Shown here: positions 58,978-64,000 of the stretch, piece by piece | How positions within the stretch are numbered: position 1 is the first letter of the stretch | How the letters are laid out: the number at the start of each line of letters is the position of its first letter | DNA from: Mallotus nudiflorus | Taxonomy: Eukaryota > Streptophyta > Magnoliopsida > Malpighiales > Euphorbiaceae | DNA length: 64,000 nucleotides | Assembly (NCBI GenBank): GCA_947683625.1 | Contig: CANTUR010000125.1 | Location: 3,782,001 to 3,846,000, forward strand | Reading direction: 5' to 3' | Notes under the pieces: generated by a model | The model's input: the letters and a program-made list of their open reading frames with translations, nothing else | Database searches by the model: none | What the model was told of the DNA's origin: nothing | Made by a program: the position numbers and the translations under genes

Positions 58978-59138
58978 TAAGGATATATCTCCTTCAGTTG
59001 TTAATATTGTTACCATTACTTATCCCTTATGTTTGTTATAACTATGTAACTGCCTATCACTTCACAAACTATATATATTGTAATATGTACATCATTGTAA
59101 ATAATGTGAGATACAAAAGCTTAGCATTGTTTCTATCA
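58975..59138 (+). repeat. 3' LTR of the copia element
   Basis: It aligns without gaps to 50706-50869. The terminal TG has become TA. It ends TTTCTATCA before the right target duplication GGCTG (59139-59143). Confidence 0.9.
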
Positions 59139-59143
59139 GGCTG

Positions 59144-60436
59144 CACATATGTAACTTCATTCAGAAAAATTATTTATGGAGAGGATACTTATCAACTATA
59201 GAAGAGTTTAGACTGAATTTGGGAACTTAATTTATGCAAAATCTAAGATGATATTTCTTTGAAAAGACTCAAAATGAAGCTTCTTTTAAAGACCTTGGGG
59301 AGCGTTTGGTTCATATTCTGGAATTGGAATGGGAAAAGAATGAGAAAGGAAATGAAAATTTGAAGAATGTGTTTGGTTCTCTAGAAAATTGTAATGAGAA
59401 TGAGAATCAAATAAAATTTTATAGAATATATGGAGGATTAATTTATATAAACTTATTTATATTAAATAAAATTAGTATAAGAATACTTGTACATAAAAAC
59501 ACATAAAATAAACTCACAAAACACTTATATAAATAAGTGTTTATAATTAAGACACTCACACTTGTACTCATGGCACACACCTCACTTTCTTGTACAACAC
59601 ACGCATAACTCTCATGCACACCACTCATTCACATTCTCATGCACATAAATGAAACTAACATACTACATATATTTATAGCTATACTGAAAGATGGTGAAAG
59701 TAAATTTGTCAAACCAAGCCTACAATTTTAGACTAATTAAAAATTGACTAATTAACTTTAGAAAGAGTAGTAGGTGCATTTAGTTAATACATGTAACAAC
59801 TAAAATTTCTTTTACAGGAAAATATTTTTGTAATTATTTTTTATACATAAAAATTTAACATTATAATTATTTGTATATATTAAAAATTAATATTATAATT
59901 GTGTATTTTAAAATATTTTAAAAAGATTTATCTATAAAAATATTATTATAATTTGAATTGATTTTTAAGGAAATCAAAAGTTATTCTTTAAGAATAAGAA
60001 AGTAATAGTGATTTGCATTGATGAGAGAGTCTCATTCTCATTTGCATGTTAATTTTAGCCAACCAAACACTAGAATCGAAATTATCCATTTTAATTTTAA
60101 TTCCCACCCTTATTTTTTTATCAAATAAATGTATTCTTAATTTTTTAACAACATGGCTTCTTAATACCTTTGTAGGAATCACGAATATTAATTTTAGTGT
60201 TACTACTTAGTAGCATAGCTCCGCGGTTGAATTTAGAATTTTGTAGGAATCACAAACGTATCTTAATTTTGAAGACTTTAAATTCAATAAAAGATTATTC
60301 TATAAATCAGACCTTAAAGTTTAGTCATATCTCTTTAGAATCATAATTACATTGGACAATAAAAACACAACATTAATTAGAATTAGTTAGTGGAGTGATC
60401 ATAGCAAATGAGTGATACAGGGGTGGGTGGTCTTAC
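59144..60436. other. Intron-like and spacer DNA of the metacaspase array
   Basis: The first part (59144-59215) continues the paralogous match with 48778-48870. 59510-59660 is rich in CACAC/CTCAT words. 60275-60436 matches 49600-49740. No gene is visible; small frames at 59306-59506, 59443-59628 and 59988-60182 have no recognisable motif. Confidence 0.6.
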
Positions 60437-61486
60437 TGTTTTATCTCCAGTATTTCATCATCAGCATAAGCACTGAAGCAAATTCCCAATCCACCATTTT
60501 TTGGGATTCTTTCCAGAAGATAATCTGATCCCCCACAAGTGCCTGGCAATAAATTTGGATTTTTCAATTTAGTGCCGTAAATTAACAAAGGGAACGTAGC
60601 CAGCTATATGTTATTGTATAATTAGGAGTGTTAATTCTGTTGTCTAAGTGACAAGGATTTTTAATTTCTTTTAAATTTTGTTTGGTTCAATTCTATTAAA
60701 GAGTTGATGTCATTTTTAAATAAATTCTACATAAAATTTATTTTCAAATGAATTCTGTGTTTGGTTTAAATAAATATTTTATAAAATAAATTGATATGAA
60801 AATCCTAATAATTTTTTAGAATTTAGTTTAATAAAAGAAATAATTCCACAAAATTTAAAAGAAATAATTTGTAAATGAATTACACTAACCCTTATGTGAT
60901 ACACTGACTTGAATTCCAAATTATTAGGAGCCTAATGACCAAGTAAAATGTTGAAACTTACAGTTCTTCTTCAACAACGGCATAGACAAGCGGAAGATTA
61001 AGAATGGTTCCACTATGTGAAGCATCAACAATAGCATGAAAGAGTGACACCTACACGAAGTGGCAAGACAATGGTTGAATTAATATCAACTGGACAAATA
61101 GCTTGAGGATGTGTTCGTCCTATGGGTTTTCCGAGACCGGAGAAATTGAACACGAAGGAGTCAGCCCTATGGCAATCATCCACAAGCCATTTTAATGATG
61201 GCAGGTTGTTCTTCTTCGTAGGAGGAATGCTCTCTTTTTTACAGAAATGCAACCAACTTGCAATAAATAACAGAAGAAAGATAGATGTAGTATTAATTGA
61301 ATACACTGAAACTATTTAGCTTTTTGGTAATATGATAGCGGTGAGAATGATGATATTGTCTGGGTGGGAACTATAGCTATGAATCAACAAATCTCTCACA
61401 TGATTTACATCATTTATAGCTCTCTTGTGCTCATACCCTGTATTCGGATATGTTACTCCAACAAGCACGGCCCGTTTTGTTATCAA
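60437..61486 (-). pseudogene. Type I metacaspase pseudogene, copy C (p20 and part of p10)
   Basis: Three exons lie on the minus strand. Exon a (61486 to about 61362) follows acceptor TATGCAG and encodes KRAVLVGVTYPNTGYEHKRA, the metacaspase p20 start. Exon b (about 61235-60962) encodes WLVDDCHRADSFVFNFSGLG, AICPVDINSTIV and, after a one-base insertion near 61035, DASHSGTILNLP; it ends at donor GTAAGT. Exon c (60542-60437) encodes IPKNGGLGICFSAYADDE and ends at donor GTAAGA. The catalytic His of the SGHG motif is Leu (codon 61135-61133) and the catalytic Cys of DACHSG is Ser (codon 61020-61018). The conserved GDEVDGYDE loop is missing. It cannot be an active protease. An N-terminal zinc finger was not found. 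Confidence 0.75.
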
Positions 61487-62167
61487 CTGCATAGAAATAG
61501 AAGGAAAATACAATTACAATTTTCCAAGCATCTTTTTCCCATCTAAGTCGGATGGGCCGAATAAGAAGCCGATTCTGCTATTCAACTTTCACTTATTTTA
61601 CGATGAAGATAGCAAGAGCAAAGGAAAATTTACATTGTGCATTTTTTTTTACCACAATTTTTAAATTTACGGTAACTTTTTTTTTTTTCAACTCTAACTG
61701 TTCCGTATTTCATAAGATAGTTTTTCTTTTCATTTTTATGTTGTTTTCCTTTTCGATGACCCTACGGATCAAAAAAAAAAAAAAAAAAGAAAGAAAACTC
61801 CCACATTTTGACACAACCTCCTCTTCCTCGTGGAGGGACTGAAAGCTGATGATTATACTCCATCACTAACAACACCATTGTCAGCTTGTTACCGGAATTG
61901 TTTTGATTTTGACGAGATGAAACGGAAGAAGAAAAAGAAAAAAATGATGATGAAAAGAAAGTTGCAACAGTGTTAGAGAGGATCCATTAGAAGTGATTTT
62001 TTCAATTCTGATGAGATGAAATGGAAGAAGAACAAGGGTGATGATGAAGAAGAAGATAGCAACAATGTTAGATAGGACCCATTAGAGGTGGTCAGCTATT
62101 TTTTGTTGATTGTTGTTGTTTTTTTGGCTATTTCTCTTCCTTCTTTTTTTTATGTTATGCTCTATAT
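61487..62167. other. Spacer with poly(A) and a two-copy repeat
   Basis: A poly(A) run lies at about 61769-61790. A purine-rich repeat of about 99 bp (GA(C/T)GAGATGAAA(C/T)GGAAGAAGA...) occurs twice at about 61910-62100. Frames at 61364-61546, 61425-61664 and 61552-61842 are shadows or low-complexity. The metacaspase 5' exons should lie here, but I recognise none. Confidence 0.55.
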
Positions 62168-62791
62168 ATGCTTTTGTCAAATAGAGATAAACAGAGCTAT
62201 TCAAGATTGGCGCAGAGCTTTTGCAAAGTGAGGGAGAGTTTGGGAATTCCTAAAACGCAGCATGCCGAACGTCTTATTAGCTGGACACCTCTGCGTCAAA
62301 CGTCGACGAAGCTAAATACTGACGGATGCATGAAGGCTGCCACGAAATGTGCTGCAGCAGGTTGATTAATTCGCTCCCACACTGGTGCCTGGCTGGGTGG
62401 ATTTATACCTAATATTAGCAGTTTTAGTGTGCTAGCAGCGGAATGTTGGGGTGTTATTTATGGATTGAGACTTGTTTGGGATTTAGGGATTTGACGACTA
62501 TTATTAGAAGTAGATAACAAATGTGTTGTTGATGTCATTAATGGTCATAATTCATGTCCTTTGCAAAACTTGTCCCTCTTCCAGGAACTTCGTCGTCTGC
62601 TAAACAGAGATTGGTTGGTACAGGTTGACCATATTTATCGAGAGGCTAATAATTGTGCTGATTTTTTAGCCAATGTTGGTATTGCAACTCCTTTAAGCTG
62701 TGTTCATCTTGAAAGGCCCCCTCTTGGTATTCAAGATTTACTGTCTAATGACATTGTGGGAGTAGCTACTCCTAGACAATGCCCGATGTAA
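62168..62791 (+). pseudogene. Plant LINE-type RNase H domain (RVT_3-like)
   Basis: One reading frame of about 208 codons with two TGA stops (62363 and 62492). It matches the RNase H domain found at the end of plant L1-type LINE pol and in related host genes, which removes RNA from RNA-DNA hybrids. The motifs are ISWTPLRQTSTKLNTDG (Asp 62321), AGxLIRSHTGAWLGGF, VLAAECWGVIYGLRLVWDL (Glu 62441), LEVDNKCVVDVI (Asp 62513) and EANNCADFLANVG (Asp 62660). All four catalytic acids remain. Both stops are one change from expected Gly (GGA) and Arg (CGA) codons. No reverse transcriptase lies upstream, so it is a 5'-truncated LINE copy or a domain pseudogene. Confidence 0.8.
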
Positions 62792-63791
62792 TTTTGTTTC
62801 CCTGGGCTCTTTGGCTTCTTTCGAGTGGGAAAAAAAATTTGGCTATTGTAAAGTTGTTATTGGGTTGTTGCTATGTTTTGATTGTTTTCTGGTTGTTGTC
62901 TTTTTTTGTTTTTGCTTGTTTTAAGTTGGTTTCTTTACTCTATTTTTAGTTGTTTGATTTCTTTAAATATTACAAATTTTTAAGTAAATGAGTGAGTTAA
63001 AATTTGTAAAAGTGAAATATATGACTTTTTTTCACTAAATAAATTCAACAAAGATTGTTGTTTTTGTGAAATTTATGGTTATTTTTTATTGTTTTTGTTG
63101 ATGTTTTTTACTAAATACATATATTCAATCAGACAATAAATAGAAAAAATGATAATATCAACTCAACACCAACCAGTTAACAATTAAAAAACAGAAAAAA
63201 AAAACTCATAATAGCAACCTGACAACAATTCAAAAAATTTTAAAACAACAACAATATGAAAATAACAAGAAAAGGCGAAAAAAAAAAATCAACAATAACC
63301 ATAAAAAAAATCTAAAAATCTTAGTTATTGGTAATAGTGTTGTAGTTGATTTTTGGTAGTTGTTGTTAAGTTGTTGTCAGGTTATTATTTATGTTTATAA
63401 ACAACTATCCTTTTGAAAAATTTTACGTCAACACTGTTCTTTAAAAAACAAAAGTCAACCGTATTTATTAAAACTTTTTTTTTTTAAATTCCTGTTATCA
63501 AGTTATTTAAGGTTGATCTATATGCTATAAAATATTAGTTTTTATCATTTTAAATAAATATTAAATTTTGATTAGTTTAACTTTTAAATTATAAATCTAA
63601 CGTCAGAGAGTATATTGTATTTTAATGCTACATTATTAGTGCCGTTCATGTGCCCAATAACTAAAGTGATTAGTGATTAGTGCTATATATATATATATAT
63701 ATATATATATACTAGTAAACAATTATATATTTTGTATATGAAAAAAATTTAAGTTCGTGATAGTAAATAAATTATTAAGCATATATTTTGA

Positions 63792-63825
<34 letters not shown>

Positions 63826-64000
63826 AATATAAAATAAAATTTTAAAAATAATAAAAGTATTATTTATTTATATGACAATTTAATATTAACTTCTTTTTTT
63901 TAAAAGAAAAATAATTGTATTAATTCAAATTAGTAATACATAGAGTAATACATCAATAGAAGTACATATACAAATTCGCTAAAAATTATAGAGAATGAAA
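62792..64000. other. AT-rich 3' DNA with microsatellites
   Basis: No gene is visible. It holds a (TA)n tract at about 63686-63711 and an (ATT)n tract at 63797-63826. The stretch 63700-63900 resembles 11700-11920, pointing to a dispersed repeat. TTGTTG-rich and AACAAC-rich parts (62850-63400) lie around it. Confidence 0.6.

Larger units (their letters stand above)
50706..59138 (+). mobile_element. Ty1/copia element with 164-bp LTRs, inserted in metacaspase DNA
   Basis: Both LTRs are 164 bases and differ at about 22 positions by my hand count, so the insertion is old. A primer-binding site, gag, protease, pre-integrase domain, integrase, reverse transcriptase, RNase H and a GAGGGGGG purine tract are all present in copia order. 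The reading frame is unusually continuous, broken mainly by stops. A second LTR element (53108-56697) is nested inside it, between integrase and reverse transcriptase. Without the nested element and its 4-bp duplication the element would be about 4.8 kb. Confidence 0.88.

Noticed and set aside
1..64000. tRNA, rRNA, organelle or bacterial genes
   Set aside because: I saw no tRNA cloverleaf arms, rRNA motifs or prokaryote-like coding density on either strand.

Overview
The window looks like a piece of repeat-rich nuclear DNA from a flowering plant, probably a eudicot. It is AT-rich and full of decayed LTR retrotransposons whose primer-binding sites all match initiator-methionine tRNA. It also carries intron-containing remnants of a plant type I metacaspase and a plant LINE-type RNase H domain. 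I found no intact host gene, rRNA, tRNA or CRISPR array, and I cannot name the species.

Layout: 1-171 holds a possible unidentified exon. 713-7596 is a Ty3/gypsy chromovirus with both LTRs. About 8300-11102 is a related solo LTR. 12173-17807 is a second chromovirus with an internal deletion. 19214-21437 is a truncated LTR. It abuts a minus-strand chromovirus at 21438 to about 31500, which has two long LTRs and a deleted 3' end. 31505-31855 is compound microsatellite DNA. 31860-32760 is the truncated 5' end of a fourth gypsy element. 32761-37700 has no recognisable gene but holds two tandem-repeat arrays (about 120 bp and 91 bp). They sit directly upstream of a 2.4-kb LTR (37701-40100) and resemble the repeat-bearing 3' UTR of a Tat/Ogre-like element. 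40101-42455 is a minus-strand Ty1/copia remnant. 42455-47753 is a plus-strand copia element with two LTRs.

47803-61486 is the most informative part. It is a minus-strand array of broken metacaspase copies whose exons keep recognisable splice sites. A copia element (50706-59138, 164-bp LTRs, 5-bp target duplication) lies in intron-like DNA of one copy, and the empty site can be seen in a neighbouring copy. Inside that copia element, in antisense, sits a 3.6-kb LTR element (53108-56697) with only gag and protease remnants. Its LTRs carry perfect heat-shock-element trimers just upstream of a TATA box. The best preserved metacaspase copy has lost both catalytic residues. 62168-62791 is a LINE-type RNase H remnant, and the window ends in AT-rich microsatellite DNA.

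There is no cooperating gene set here. The content is a record of gene duplication, repeated retrotransposon insertion and mutational decay. Nearly all coding remnants carry nonsense codons that look like C-to-T or G-to-A changes, so the transposons appear silent and old. The nested gag-protease element is the youngest-looking and has the best preserved promoter.
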